Positions 33,963 through 43,320 of a DNA stretch of 64,000 nt are shown one piece after another. Each line of letters opens with the position of its first letter. The stretch's first letter is position 1. The translations under genes and the position numbers were made by a program. The notes under the pieces are model-generated. The model was not told the origin of the DNA and searched no databases. It saw only the letters and a list, made by a program, of their open reading frames with translations. Origin of the DNA: Thermanaerosceptrum fracticalcis. Its GTDB lineage: Bacteria > Bacillota > Peptococcia > DRI-13. The stretch is from contig NZ_CP045798.1 in NCBI RefSeq assembly GCF_000746025.2, positions 1,040,501 to 1,104,500 on the forward strand, given 5' to 3'.

Positions 33963-35465
33963 TTATCTATAGCTGGGGTAAAGTTGCTCTAAAAGGTACT
34001 GATAAGCACTAGGCCCTGCGTTGGCTATAATTTCAGCCTTATGAGCGTAGAGCCAGTCATTCTTTTCTTGAAGTGTACTAAACTCGTTCATCTTGTTTAT
34101 AGCCGACGCAATGTAGTAATTAGCGATCTGGGTCTGAGTAGGAGTATCAGGCGCATTTACCCTGGCAGCATTGGTATTAGCGTTTCGCCGATCTATCTTA
34201 AGCTGTTCTTGCTGATAAGGGGTAGGCCCTAATTCATAAGGAAGCATGGCATTAGCTGTAGGGTATTGATACGGCAGTTCGGCGCGATAATTGGCTCCCT
34301 GTTGCTCTATTTCGGCGCGATAATTGGCTCCCTGTTGCTCTATTCCGGCGCGATAATTGGCTCCCTGTTGCTCTATTCCGGTCCTATAATTCTGTTGTTG
34401 CTGTTGGTATACCTTAGTGGCTGCATCCATGCTATTCTTCAATTGATTCTGGATACCTTGAGCATATGTATTCCACTGGTTCATTGCATTCTTATTGTAT
34501 TCGCTCATATAGTTAAGCCTAGCCTTTGCAAAATTCCAAAGCTGCGCCAGGTACTGATCCTGGAGGGCTTTAACACGGTTCAGGAGTAACGCCTGCTCTT
34601 CGCTCAACTGATTCTGGTTGAGCCTGTTTTCCATCTCCAGCCAGATACCGGACTGCAGCAAGCCCCTGCGGTTCATTTCATTCATTAGGTTCTGGCGCTG
34701 AGTCTCCACAGTGCCCTTAATCCTTGCCAGGGCCTGCTCCGTGGCCGGGTCTACGCCGCCCAACATCCTCTTAAAGGCATCCTCAATCTGAGACTGCATG
34801 GAGTTCAGCTCATTAATAAAGCTGGCATTCAGTTGTGCTAAAAGTGCTTTGCCCTGGTCATTGACCTGGTTCATAATCGCCCCTACCTGCGCAAAATAGG
34901 GCGTGATGTCAATATGGGGCTGTTCATGCTCCTGCGTAGGTGGTGTAGTGGGCTGTTTCTGCTCCTGCGTAGGTGGTGTAGTGGGCTGTGCTACCTGATC
35001 ATTATAATCGGATTTGTAGTTCTCAGGCACAGGTATCATCGGTTTAGCAGTTACCGCCGAAGTTCCTCCTCCTGAGCTTGTACTTCCGCTTCCGCCCCCG
35101 CCGCTTGATTTATTAGTTGTACCCCCGCTTCCTCCTGGTACAACAGTGGATGTGCTTGTTGGGGTTGTGCTGCCAGGCCTAGCAACGCCGTTAATTGCAT
35201 ACCTATCTCCGCTTGGCTGAATTTTTGGTTTGGTGGGCTTCGGTAAGATTTTACTCTGAATTATACTCGGGGTATTTTTGCTCATAGTAGTCACTGTCGG
35301 CACTTGTGGTTTAGTTTGTGCATAAACCATAGGTTTAGTCGAAGGCGGTTTAATAAAACTTAATAGCTGGCCAATCAAACTCTTTGACGTGATAGGTTGC
35401 ACCTTAGGTTTAGTTAAAATGGAACTCATCTTTTGTTCCAGTGCTCTTAAAACACCAAATCCCAT
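33963..35465 (-). CDS. Repeat-rich phage structural protein with coiled coil
   Basis: About 500 aa from ATG 35465 (AAAGGAGGAAAGAAT upstream). The N-terminal 170 residues are Pro/Thr/Ser/Gly-rich, including poly-Gly-Ser (SGGGGSGSTSSGGG) and a repeated TTPPTQE. About 190-370 form long coiled coils (AQVGAIMNQVNDQGKALLAQ). Then comes a tandem 11-aa repeat (QQGANYRAGIE, about residues 370-415). The protein ends with YLLEQLYPSYR. No family is recognised. Its position, directly before the giant virion protein, suggests a second internal or tail protein of the virion. Confidence 0.7.
   Translation of the reverse strand: MGFGVLRALEQKMSSILTKPKVQPITSKSLIGQLLSFIKPPSTKPMVYAQTKPQVPTVTTMSKNTPSIIQSKILPKPTKPKIQPSGDRYAINGVARPGSTTPTSTSTVVPGGSGGTTNKSSGGGGSGSTSSGGGTSAVTAKPMIPVPENYKSDYNDQVAQPTTPPTQEQKQPTTPPTQEHEQPHIDITPYFAQVGAIMNQVNDQGKALLAQLNASFINELNSMQSQIEDAFKRMLGGVDPATEQALARIKGTVETQRQNLMNEMNRRGLLQSGIWLEMENRLNQNQLSEEQALLLNRVKALQDQYLAQLWNFAKARLNYMSEYNKNAMNQWNTYAQGIQNQLKNSMDAATKVYQQQQQNYRTGIEQQGANYRAGIEQQGANYRAEIEQQGANYRAELPYQYPTANAMLPYELGPTPYQQEQLKIDRRNANTNAARVNAPDTPTQTQIANYYIASAINKMNEFSTLQEKNDWLYAHKAEIIANAGPSAYQYLLEQLYPSYR
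34280..34390. repeat. 33-bp in-frame tandem repeats
   Basis: About three and a half units of 33 bp (core GGCTCCCTGTTGCTCTATT) encode the QQGANYRAxIE repeats. Units are nearly identical, so the copy number probably varies by slippage. Confidence 0.8.
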
Positions 35466-35481
35466 ATTCTTTCCTCCTTTC

Positions 35482-35512
35482 AAAATAAAAAACAGGGCAA
35501 TAAAACCCTGTT
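35482..35512 (-). terminator. Intrinsic terminator of the protease gene
   Basis: AACAGGG/CCCTGTT (35506-35512 with 35491-35497), 8-nt loop, then a T-rich run on the minus strand. It lies inside the late structural module, between the protease and the repeat-rich structural gene. Confidence 0.85.
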
Positions 35513-35562
35513 ACCTTATGGATTCAATTTTTAGTGAAAATTTCGAACCACACAAAAGGAAG

Positions 35563-36996
35563 CTACTTAATCTTTTGCTCAATCAATGTTCTTTCCATAT
35601 TGTATTTATCCAAAGCCGTTTTATAACTATTACTTAGCGAATCTAACACCTGTCTGCTGGCATTATAGTAATTTAGCGGATTTTTAAACATATCTAACGT
35701 AGTTACGTAAGTTATTTGTTGTATCCTTACGACTTCCAAAAGAAGATCACGGAGATTTTGAATTTCTGGATATGATGCGTAATAATTCTCTATATCTTTT
35801 TTTAGATTTTCTATACTAGGTATCTTGTTAAACTGCAATTCATAAATCCAATCATTAGGATTACTAGGTTGAAATGTGTTGTTCATAATGCTGGATGATT
35901 TTGCCAGCCAACCATTCTCTTCGACTAAATAACAATACCAGTCATCTTTTAGACCATACAATTCATTGCTTTGATTAAGCCAGTAATAATAATCTGCAGG
36001 AATAGCAAAATTAAAATCTTTACTACTGTAACCAGCAAATGTGATACCCATAAGTTCACCATAACTGTTTATAACAGCCCCACCACTACTGCCCTTATCT
36101 ACAGTCGCATCATATTGTATTACCTTAATTGGGCTTTGCTTAAAAGCATCATGTGTAGGCAATTCTCTTTTTGCACTAACTATCCCTTTTGTAACAGTCC
36201 CACTTAGCCCAAGAGGATTGCCAAATACTGTGATTTCGTCACCAATTGATACACTATCAATGTACCGTGTTTTTTCTATAAATGGAAACAGCAAATTGTT
36301 GCCAATGACTGTAAGAATCGCCAGATCAGTGTGGTTATTAATTTTTTTAATACCAGCCATATATTGTCTGCCATCAATAGTGGTGACCTTAATGCTTTTA
36401 GCGCCTCTTACTACATGGGCATTTGTTACAATATCCCCTTCTTTTGATACAAAAAAACCGCTTCCTTGCCCACGCTGGGTCTCGATCAATACCGTGGCTG
36501 GTTGGATCAATTGCACTATTTCCCTGGTAGACAGTTCTCTCCGATTGCTCGAAAAAGTAAGCATCTGGGTCTCATTGTCCCAGGTTACTGTATAACCAAA
36601 TGATTCTGCCAATACTCGTGCTGGTAAATATGTGCGCCTATCCTCTAGTAATTGAGGGGGAACATCGGATACCATAGCTTTTCCGTTAAGAACAAAACCC
36701 TTTGCTCCCACAAAAAAAGTAGCCGTTGTGTACCCATTAGATAATGTTACACCCTGAGTTGTTTTATCCCATGTAATATTCTTTATTCCTAAAGCATCAG
36801 CTAGATATCTCACAGGAACAAGGGTTCTTCCATCTTTAACCCTTGTTCTTGCATCCATATCTATTCTCTGACTGTCTTTAAAATAATATGCCTTATTTAA
36901 TGGGAACTGAACAACAGCTAACGCTGATATACTATAGATCGCCAGAATAATTAATGCAGCGACCAATGACAAACAAATTTTTTTTATTCTTTGCAT
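35563..36996 (-). CDS. Secreted trypsin-like serine protease with copper-amine-oxidase-N domains (prophage moron)
   Basis: A 477-aa protein. A signal peptide (1-27) is followed by two CuAO-N-type repeats (about 30-155; GRTLVPVRYLADALG and RRTYLPARVLAESFG). Then comes an HtrA/trypsin-like protease domain (about 160-350) with all three catalytic residues visible: IVTNAHVV (His), NNHTDLAIL (Asp) and DKGSSGGAV (Ser). There is no PDZ domain. The C-terminal about 120 residues are helical and unrecognised. It is an exported host-type protein with its own terminator and a possible promoter (TTGCGA and a weak -10) between two virion genes. This suggests an acquired lysogenic-conversion gene, not a virion part. 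Confidence 0.88.
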   Translation of the reverse strand: MQRIKKICLSLVAALIILAIYSISALAVVQFPLNKAYYFKDSQRIDMDARTRVKDGRTLVPVRYLADALGIKNITWDKTTQGVTLSNGYTTATFFVGAKGFVLNGKAMVSDVPPQLLEDRRTYLPARVLAESFGYTVTWDNETQMLTFSSNRRELSTREIVQLIQPATVLIETQRGQGSGFFVSKEGDIVTNAHVVRGAKSIKVTTIDGRQYMAGIKKINNHTDLAILTVIGNNLLFPFIEKTRYIDSVSIGDEITVFGNPLGLSGTVTKGIVSAKRELPTHDAFKQSPIKVIQYDATVDKGSSGGAVINSYGELMGITFAGYSSKDFNFAIPADYYYWLNQSNELYGLKDDWYCYLVEENGWLAKSSSIMNNTFQPSNPNDWIYELQFNKIPSIENLKKDIENYYASYPEIQNLRDLLLEVVRIQQITYVTTLDMFKNPLNYYNASRQVLDSLSNSYKTALDKYNMERTLIEQKIK

Positions 36997-37078
36997 TCAA
37001 TCACCCTCTTTTTAATTATGTAATATCTATATTCTACAGTATTCGCAAAAAACCTGCTAAATATTACCACAAGGGTGA

Positions 37079-37597
37079 TTACGGCACATAAATCAGTCTT
37101 GCCCCGCCCAGGACCGCGGCATAGGAAGCATTGCTTGTCTTTAGTGTTACCCAGATTGTCTGAGCCGTTGTCGGCATAGTCAAAACCTGGCTCCTCTTTA
37201 ATTCCATGGTGGCCGATGTAGACTGCACAGTCCCTATCACAGAAGCCCCTTTCAGTGTACACGTGGCTGTAGCTCCGTTACATGCCAATGAAGCCTCCAG
37301 ATACCAGGTTCCTCCCGGGTACTTCCCAGGATCCCACATGAAATAGCCGCCAATGTCATCATCGGCTGTGGCCGTAGTCGAATACGGATCAGCCGGCAGT
37401 ACCAGGGGTATGGGCCACTCCAACCATTTCAGCTTATTAAGCGAAACAGAAGCGGAGGACAGGATATCATCCCCCGCTATTTTATTCTGGAAATTCCCTT
37501 TATCCAGGTAGTTGACCGCTTTCTCAATCAACAAAAACACATTCTGCAGTTTCTGGAGAGATATCTCACCCCTCAAAGGCCCTATTTCAAGCCGCAT
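37079..37597 (-). CDS. Phage structural protein (unrecognised)
   Basis: 172 aa. A helical N-terminus (LQKLQNVFLLIEKAVNYLDK) is followed by a beta-rich domain with aromatic and Thr-rich strands (WYLEASLACNGATATCTLKG, TIWVTLKTSNASYAAVLGG). It ends a cluster of structural genes and lies 6 nt after the 1,426-aa protein. It is possibly a tail-tip or decoration protein; no family is identified. The stop is close to the presumed promoter region of the protease gene. Confidence 0.7.
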   Translation of the reverse strand: MRLEIGPLRGEISLQKLQNVFLLIEKAVNYLDKGNFQNKIAGDDILSSASVSLNKLKWLEWPIPLVLPADPYSTTATADDDIGGYFMWDPGKYPGGTWYLEASLACNGATATCTLKGASVIGTVQSTSATMELKRSQVLTMPTTAQTIWVTLKTSNASYAAVLGGARLIYVP

Positions 37598-37603
37598 CCA
37601 TCA

Positions 37604-40600
37604 TCACCCCGTCAGAGTGGGCCTTGCGCCCTTGATATAGTACTCCTGATGCATGCTCTGGATAGCCACACCGCCATTTAATACCGACTGTTCCAGTTTA
37701 TAGCCCAAGAGGTGTCCCTGCACCACACCCACCTGAGATGGTAATAGCCTAATTGTTTCTACCTTCTCATCACTCCGTCCAGGAATAACCACGGAAATAG
37801 GTGTGGAATACGCTCCACCATCTACGGCAAAAGATACATTAAGCGTGGTATCGCTTGATGCCGGTACGACCTCTATATACAGGGACTTAAACCGTTTAAT
37901 ATGATGCGGTGCCCCGAAGTGGTAATACTTGCTCTCCCAGCCAAAGTTAATCGGCAAGCCTCCATTCGAGTATCCCATCTCCGCTCTTGAAACCTGTCCG
38001 ATATCAGCATGACCGAATAATAAGATATCCTGACCGGCCTCCCGGAAGTGAGTATAACAACTGGCCGCCTGCAGGTGTGACTCCTTCCACGCGTTCCTGA
38101 TAGTATCAAATTCAATCCGGAAGTTGTTCCTCAATGAATCACCTAAAGGCACATCAATGCGCAAAATATGGTTATAAAATGATGCGCAAATCTGATTCAG
38201 TCTCCGCTTATTTAGGCTGTCCCAGGTTTTACGGATACGCTCGCTCAGGAGCTTGTATGTGGTATAGTCAGAGAGATAATACCCGTCATCAGAGGCAAAG
38301 CCGATAGCGCCGTTAATGCTACACAGGGACCTGGGCGCCACACATCCTTTATCAGCATGAATCCTTCTTACGGCAAAAGTATCCACGCTATCACCAGTCA
38401 GGAGCCAGATACTGCGCTGCTTGGTGACTACAAGATAGTCGCCGTCCGGCTTGATACCTGTTATATAGTCACCGTCATTAGGCGATATGTCGATAAAGTT
38501 GAGCACTGGCCAACTGTCGATATTCAGGAGATCGGAGAAATACAGTCGTGAGGGGTTGCTCCCGGTCCTGGCCGCAAATAGGCGGTTTTTATGGGAGGCC
38601 ACATAAGCCGCTCTGGGTGCGCTTCCTCCTAAATCCGCAGGTGCATCGATGCCGTTCCACTTCTTCGGTATATCAAGACCATTGGCAATAATAAAGTAGT
38701 CCAAAAGTGTTGTATCGAAGTACTCTCCACCGGCGGTTAAACCGCTTAACAAGACTGTAGCAGTTGGCTGTCCATCAAAGGAAACTGTTGCAGTTTGAAT
38801 ACTGGCATCCTTCGTTAAGATCATTCTTATTTGTACGTGGTTATTGGCCGTATGTATCAGTGTTCCGTCTACCAGAGCATTTACCCATGGACCCCAGGTA
38901 GCTCCTCCGTCGGCACTGGACCTGGACTGGACCTGGATACCACCAGTTCCTGGAATACTGCTTAAGGCCACATGGCCGCTGGCTTTATCCTGTGCTGTGG
39001 AAACATCGATTGTGGGGGACTGCCATACCCCTCGCTTCCCGTTTTGTACCACCTTGAGCGTAATATCAGATACAGTAGGGCTTAGCGTTCTGTCAGTGCT
39101 TGCATTAAGCGTTATGCGAGCCTGATTATACAGGTTTAGTGTAGTGATTGTAGATCCGCTTGTCTGAGCCGCCCATGCACCCCAGCTCTGTCCATCTTCA
39201 CTTCCCCTGGTCTCTACAGTCAGGCTGGTTCCCGAGGGTAGATTGGCCGTCCAGGAGATTACGCTAGATGCAGGATTGATATCAGTTACATTAAAAACAG
39301 AACCTGTCCAGGTCCCGCTTGCTTCGTAAATTGGCTCTATTGTTATCGTGATATCATTAAGACTTGGTGTTACAGATGTGTCTGTGGTGCTTAATAAAGC
39401 CCTCCACTGTAGGCGGTAATTCGTGAGAACTGTTGCAGTTGGGATTAAGCTGTCACCAGAGTTTTTTGCCACCCAGTTGCCCCACGTATTCCCTCCGTCA
39501 GTCGAGACCCTTACCTCTACAGTTAGAGTAGTGTTTGCCGGCGTTGTTTTATTGAAGATTATGCTCGAACTCCTGGCCTGGGTTACTACGCTTATATCTT
39601 GTACAGTGTGGGTATAGGTGCCGCTAGAAAGATAACCGCTTCCTGAGGTCCATTTACCGTAAAATTTTACTGCATTTACTTGGTTATCTTGCCATATAGC
39701 TAATGGTTCAAGAAAATCATTGAAGTTGGCTATAGTAGAAACTGAGACAATATTATTACCTGTACTGTTTGTAATTGTTTCTATCGTACCCCACGAAGTT
39801 CCGTCGAACTTAATTTTCTTTATGTTTTGAACTGTTGTACTACCATTACGTCCTTGCCACATCACAAAAAGATGATTACTGTTGTTAAACGTTATCGAAG
39901 GAAAAGATTGTTCGTAGTAAGCACTACTTCCTCCACCACTGGTGAGTTTTAACATAGCACTCCATGTTACTCCACCGTCTGTAGACTTACTGTAGCGAAT
40001 ATGGTTGGAACCAGTATCGGTTGAATCAGTCCCATGCCACACAACATGAATATGAACGTTTCTGTCTACTACTGCACAGGGGTTGGATTGGGTGTAACTT
40101 GTACCATCATAAATTACTTTGTATGTCCAGTTAAAACTAGGGTGTGAAGTTAATCCTGTTTCTTTTATAACTATAATTAAATTAGTTGCTGACCACTTGC
40201 ATACAATAATCGGAACACCACTTTGAATTATAACATTAGGATTTGAAAAGTCTTGACCACTTGTATTGTGTTTACTAACCTGTGTCGGACTACTCCACGT
40301 TGTCCCTTCATCTGTACTTTTAGAATAACGAATGTTAAAAGAATCTGGGTAAGTGGAGTTTTTACTTGACCATGCGGCGTGAAGATAGCCGTTGGAATCT
40401 ACTGTAATACTTATTCCGCCAACAGCACTTTGACCACTATCTACTACCTTGCTGTTTGTTGCAATGTTTGTATTTGTTACAGTGTTGGTGTCTATCTTAT
40501 AAAAATATACTGCACCATTGTCAGCGGTAGCAATAACATAAACCCATGTGCCATTCGTTGCTAATGCTACAGAAAGGAAATTAGCAGAATAGTCCATGTA

Positions 40601-41884
40601 ACAAAGCTGGTTAAATGTGACTCCATTATCTGCACTCTTATAAAGTCTAATATTTGCAACGGTTGGCTCTAATGCACATGCAATAAGATTGCCATTACTA
40701 AGCCTCACCAACTTTCTACCGCCGTTTCCGCTTGTATCATAAGCACTAGCAACAACGGTTGTCGGCGTGGTTCGGTCTATGGTTGTTACTGTACCACCTC
40801 CTAGAATAACTGAATCATTGCTTGCCTGTGTGTCGTAGTGAGTTCCGTTGAAATCGGCATTTGTCGTATCAGTCTCGCTAAAGCGTGGGTAAGCATCACT
40901 TACCCTTATATCCCCCGGGCTTCCAGTGGTGTTTATATTCGTCCTCGTACCCGCTTCCCAGTCGGCCTGTGTTGTCACAACCTGCACCGCATTTACTGCT
41001 TCCAGGGTATCATAGTCAGGTCCTACATATCCGGCATTATCATACTCAGCCTGGGTGATCTGTTTCAGTATTATTCCATCTACCCAGGCGTACTGACCAG
41101 CTGAACCGGTCACCTGCACCGCAAAGGAGACCGCTGCTGCCACTTCCGCTGCCGTCAGCTTCAGAGTTACCTTCGTAAAATCAGCCGTAGCTGTAACATA
41201 AGTACCGCTTTTCAATACAGCATTATTTGCATCCAAAGTCACCAGTCTTATCCCGCTCCCGGCATTACCATTCACCACATAGGCGCTAAGTACGTGCAGT
41301 TTTGTATTATCTACCGTTAGAGAAGACTTGGCCTTCTTAGCAAAGCCGGTAGTTTTCCCTGATGCAATTGTTATTTTTAATGATTTATCATCATACTTTT
41401 TCTTTGTCGTATCCGCTTCCAGAGTGGCATCAACTGCAGTCCACTTGGAGGCGTCCTCACAGTCGCCATCTCCGCCGATGATACTGCCTATCAAGGTTAA
41501 ATCTCCAGGAACCGTTGCAGTATTGCAGAAAAATGATTTTTGCCCACTGTCCCAGTCAGCCTGAGAATCATATTTTGTAGTCACGTGAGGACTGTCACTA
41601 TATAAATTCGTTCCCGCGGCCATCACCAGGCGGGAAGTACCGTCCGACTTATAAAATGCTCCTATCCCTACACAGGGATTATTGGCATCAAAAGGGGTTG
41701 CATATCTGGTCTGGTTCCCTTTTGTAACCTTAAGCGTCCCCTTCTCCTCCAGGGACACGTTTTTATATTTCTTTCCCTCATTATCATTCAAAAGGGCCGG
41801 GTGAACACTGTCCACCTGGCCCCCGGAAAAGTCATACAAATCACCGCGTAACGGCACATTAAACTGTATTTTTTGCTTAGGCAT
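37604..41884 (-). CDS. Giant phage tail/adsorption protein with sialidase-type repeats
   Basis: A 1,426-aa protein. About residues 130-275 resemble a carbohydrate-binding jelly roll (CEDASKWTAVDATLEADTTK, YAWVDGIILKQI). About 390-720 contain BNR/Asp-box-like repeats of the sialidase beta-propeller type (SADNGVTFN, STDEGTTWSSP, STDGGVTWSAM). About 760-1090 contain repeated beta-sandwich units (SSADGGATWGPW, RGSEDGQSWGAW). The C-terminal 330 residues (TVLLSGLTAGGEYFD...) include another propeller-like part. The size, sugar-binding look and place after the head-tail adaptor suggest a tail needle or receptor-binding protein. No catalytic residues could be assigned. Confidence 0.75.
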   Translation of the reverse strand: MPKQKIQFNVPLRGDLYDFSGGQVDSVHPALLNDNEGKKYKNVSLEEKGTLKVTKGNQTRYATPFDANNPCVGIGAFYKSDGTSRLVMAAGTNLYSDSPHVTTKYDSQADWDSGQKSFFCNTATVPGDLTLIGSIIGGDGDCEDASKWTAVDATLEADTTKKKYDDKSLKITIASGKTTGFAKKAKSSLTVDNTKLHVLSAYVVNGNAGSGIRLVTLDANNAVLKSGTYVTATADFTKVTLKLTAAEVAAAVSFAVQVTGSAGQYAWVDGIILKQITQAEYDNAGYVGPDYDTLEAVNAVQVVTTQADWEAGTRTNINTTGSPGDIRVSDAYPRFSETDTTNADFNGTHYDTQASNDSVILGGGTVTTIDRTTPTTVVASAYDTSGNGGRKLVRLSNGNLIACALEPTVANIRLYKSADNGVTFNQLCYMDYSANFLSVALATNGTWVYVIATADNGAVYFYKIDTNTVTNTNIATNSKVVDSGQSAVGGISITVDSNGYLHAAWSSKNSTYPDSFNIRYSKSTDEGTTWSSPTQVSKHNTSGQDFSNPNVIIQSGVPIIVCKWSATNLIIVIKETGLTSHPSFNWTYKVIYDGTSYTQSNPCAVVDRNVHIHVVWHGTDSTDTGSNHIRYSKSTDGGVTWSAMLKLTSGGGSSAYYEQSFPSITFNNSNHLFVMWQGRNGSTTVQNIKKIKFDGTSWGTIETITNSTGNNIVSVSTIANFNDFLEPLAIWQDNQVNAVKFYGKWTSGSGYLSSGTYTHTVQDISVVTQARSSSIIFNKTTPANTTLTVEVRVSTDGGNTWGNWVAKNSGDSLIPTATVLTNYRLQWRALLSTTDTSVTPSLNDITITIEPIYEASGTWTGSVFNVTDINPASSVISWTANLPSGTSLTVETRGSEDGQSWGAWAAQTSGSTITTLNLYNQARITLNASTDRTLSPTVSDITLKVVQNGKRGVWQSPTIDVSTAQDKASGHVALSSIPGTGGIQVQSRSSADGGATWGPWVNALVDGTLIHTANNHVQIRMILTKDASIQTATVSFDGQPTATVLLSGLTAGGEYFDTTLLDYFIIANGLDIPKKWNGIDAPADLGGSAPRAAYVASHKNRLFAARTGSNPSRLYFSDLLNIDSWPVLNFIDISPNDGDYITGIKPDGDYLVVTKQRSIWLLTGDSVDTFAVRRIHADKGCVAPRSLCSINGAIGFASDDGYYLSDYTTYKLLSERIRKTWDSLNKRRLNQICASFYNHILRIDVPLGDSLRNNFRIEFDTIRNAWKESHLQAASCYTHFREAGQDILLFGHADIGQVSRAEMGYSNGGLPINFGWESKYYHFGAPHHIKRFKSLYIEVVPASSDTTLNVSFAVDGGAYSTPISVVIPGRSDEKVETIRLLPSQVGVVQGHLLGYKLEQSVLNGGVAIQSMHQEYYIKGARPTLTG

Positions 41885-41889
41885 CTATC

Positions 41890-42522
41890 TCAACCCCTTG
41901 ATAACAAGTATCCTACCGAATCAATAGGGTAACTTTCCTCATCAGATTGAATGAAAACCCTCTGCGGATTGCGTTTTAATTCCAGTGCGGCAAAATCCGC
42001 CTTTTTAGCCAGGTATTTTTTCTCCCAGGCCTGAGTCTGGGGATCTCCGTCAGACAGATAAGCCTGCCACACTGTACCCGCAATCAGGGCTTCATACACC
42101 AGATAATCAACCCATTCTGGACTGTGAGCATCATCAGTCATGGGAGTGGGCTGTTTAATGCCTCTCACCAGTATCGTTCCTGTGGCCTTGGGGAAAACAG
42201 TAATTGTACTACCGTCTTTAAGATAATAATAAGGCGTTCCCATAGTCGTAGTGTCGGGAATAACCTCAAAAGGTGCAGGCGTGATCTTCGTCCGCCTGCT
42301 TCCATCAATCCACCAAAAAGATTCGGGGATACGGATGGTAGAGGGGAAAAAGGCTACTCCATCTGTCACGTTTACAGAGGCCGTCAAACGGGTCTGGGAT
42401 ACATCTGCCAGGTCCTCCTGGATGAAGTTGAGGTAATCATTTAGTTGATTATCCGTCCATCTGGCCGGTGTAGGCTCCAGTAATTCTGTCCTAATCCTAC
42501 TTCTCAGTTCCCCTCTGTTCAT
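41890..42522 (-). CDS. Phage head-tail adaptor (gp6/adaptor-like)
   Basis: 210 aa. It begins with helices typical of adaptor proteins (RGELRSRIRTELLEPTPARW, QLNDYLNFIQEDLADVSQTR), then a beta part (GVAFFPSTIRIPESFWWIDG) and a helical end (WQAYLSDGDPQTQAWEKKYL). This alpha-beta-alpha layout is seen in head-tail connectors placed downstream of the capsid gene. Function is inferred from fold impression and position; it overlaps the preceding small gene by 26 nt. Confidence 0.72.
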   Translation of the reverse strand: MNRGELRSRIRTELLEPTPARWTDNQLNDYLNFIQEDLADVSQTRLTASVNVTDGVAFFPSTIRIPESFWWIDGSRRTKITPAPFEVIPDTTTMGTPYYYLKDGSTITVFPKATGTILVRGIKQPTPMTDDAHSPEWVDYLVYEALIAGTVWQAYLSDGDPQTQAWEKKYLAKKADFAALELKRNPQRVFIQSDEESYPIDSVGYLLSRG

Positions 42523-42688
42523 TCCCCTCTACCTCCTTGAGCAGCGCTTCCGCTATTTCCTCAAAAGTCATAGATAAGAACCAGCGGGGAGCTGTCGCCA
42601 GCATCCCCGGTATTCTTTCCATCAGTTCTCTTTTTAAAGTTTCTCTATCCTTACCCTGTGCTAGGGCGAATAGTTCAGTTCTATCCAT
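42497..42688 (-). CDS. Small phage protein
   Basis: 63 aa, acidic and helical (MDRTELFALAQGKDRETLKR, FEEIAEALLKEVEGN). It lies between two structural genes with 2-nt spacing upstream and a 26-nt overlap downstream, so it belongs to the late operon. No function is recognised. Confidence 0.7.
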   Translation of the reverse strand: MDRTELFALAQGKDRETLKRELMERIPGMLATAPRWFLSMTFEEIAEALLKEVEGNEQRGTEK

Positions 42689-42690
42689 GG

Positions 42691-43029
42691 TTAGTTTCTA
42701 TGTTTGGCGATACCAGTCACTGCGAAAGTAAAGCTGGGACTGGTCCCGCCTATAGTGTAAGAGATACGCACATCTTGACCGAAGCCGGAGATCGCCTTGG
42801 CTTCTTTCTTGGCAGCTGTAGCCTGTGTGAAGCTAGCTAAATCGTACCAATCGCCCTCAGGACTTTTTGCTTGAACCTTGACATCCAGCGTAGGTGAAGT
42901 GCCAGAAGCAGCTTTAACATTTAAGAAGAGCAGTAGTTCTTCGGCATCATACAGATTCATGGCTCCGCTCTCGCCGGATGCTGTCCTGGCCGCACTGGCC
43001 AGAAATGTAATATTAGATGTGTAAGCCAT
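42691..43029 (-). CDS. Phage structural protein, decoration-like
   Basis: 112 aa with alternating beta-type stretches (NLYDAEELLLFLNVKAASG, TLDVKVQAKSPEGDWYDLAS, VRISYTIGGTSPSFTFAVTG). Small beta-sandwich proteins like this next to the capsid gene are often head decoration or tail-completion proteins. It starts 3 nt after the preceding gene. Confidence 0.7.
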   Translation of the reverse strand: MAYTSNITFLASAARTASGESGAMNLYDAEELLLFLNVKAASGTSPTLDVKVQAKSPEGDWYDLASFTQATAAKKEAKAISGFGQDVRISYTIGGTSPSFTFAVTGIAKHRN

Positions 43030-43032
43030 CCG

Positions 43033-43281
43033 TTACTCCTCTCCTTCCTTCTCTTTTTTCCGGGCTAATTTCTTCTCAGGTTCTTTTTCGGCGGTCTTCT
43101 TTTCCGCTATTTCTTCAACAGAGATTAAGGGGCATTCGCCGCCGCCCCAGAAGTTTGGTTGTTTCCATATGATATAAACCTCTTCCGGGATGTTTTTCGT
43201 CTCACCGGCCTTAATCTCGAATGTCCCATGGCCAAAGAACGTCTCTTTGGCATCTCTTGAACCCTGGTTAACTACTTTCAT
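43033..43281 (-). CDS. Small phage protein with charged C-terminus
   Basis: 82 aa. A beta-rich first half (GSRDAKETFFGHGTFEIKAG, NIPEEVYIIWKQPNFWGGGE) is followed by a highly charged tail (EKKTAEKEPEKKLARKKEKE). It directly follows the capsid gene (39 nt; AGGAGGTGCAGT upstream). It is possibly a head-completion protein, unproven. Confidence 0.7.
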   Translation of the reverse strand: MKVVNQGSRDAKETFFGHGTFEIKAGETKNIPEEVYIIWKQPNFWGGGECPLISVEEIAEKKTAEKEPEKKLARKKEKEGEE

Positions 43282-43320
43282 ACTGCACCTCCTAGGAGGG
43301 AGCGGCTAGCCCCCTCTATT

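Noticed and set aside
34280-34390. CRISPR-like array
   Set aside because: Units are contiguous 33-bp coding repeats without spacers, inside an open structural gene.
43288-43320. GAGGGGGCTAGCCGCTCCCTC as a terminator after the capsid gene
   Set aside because: The pairing is imperfect and no T-tract follows. The sequence leads straight into the next ribosome site, so transcription must continue.
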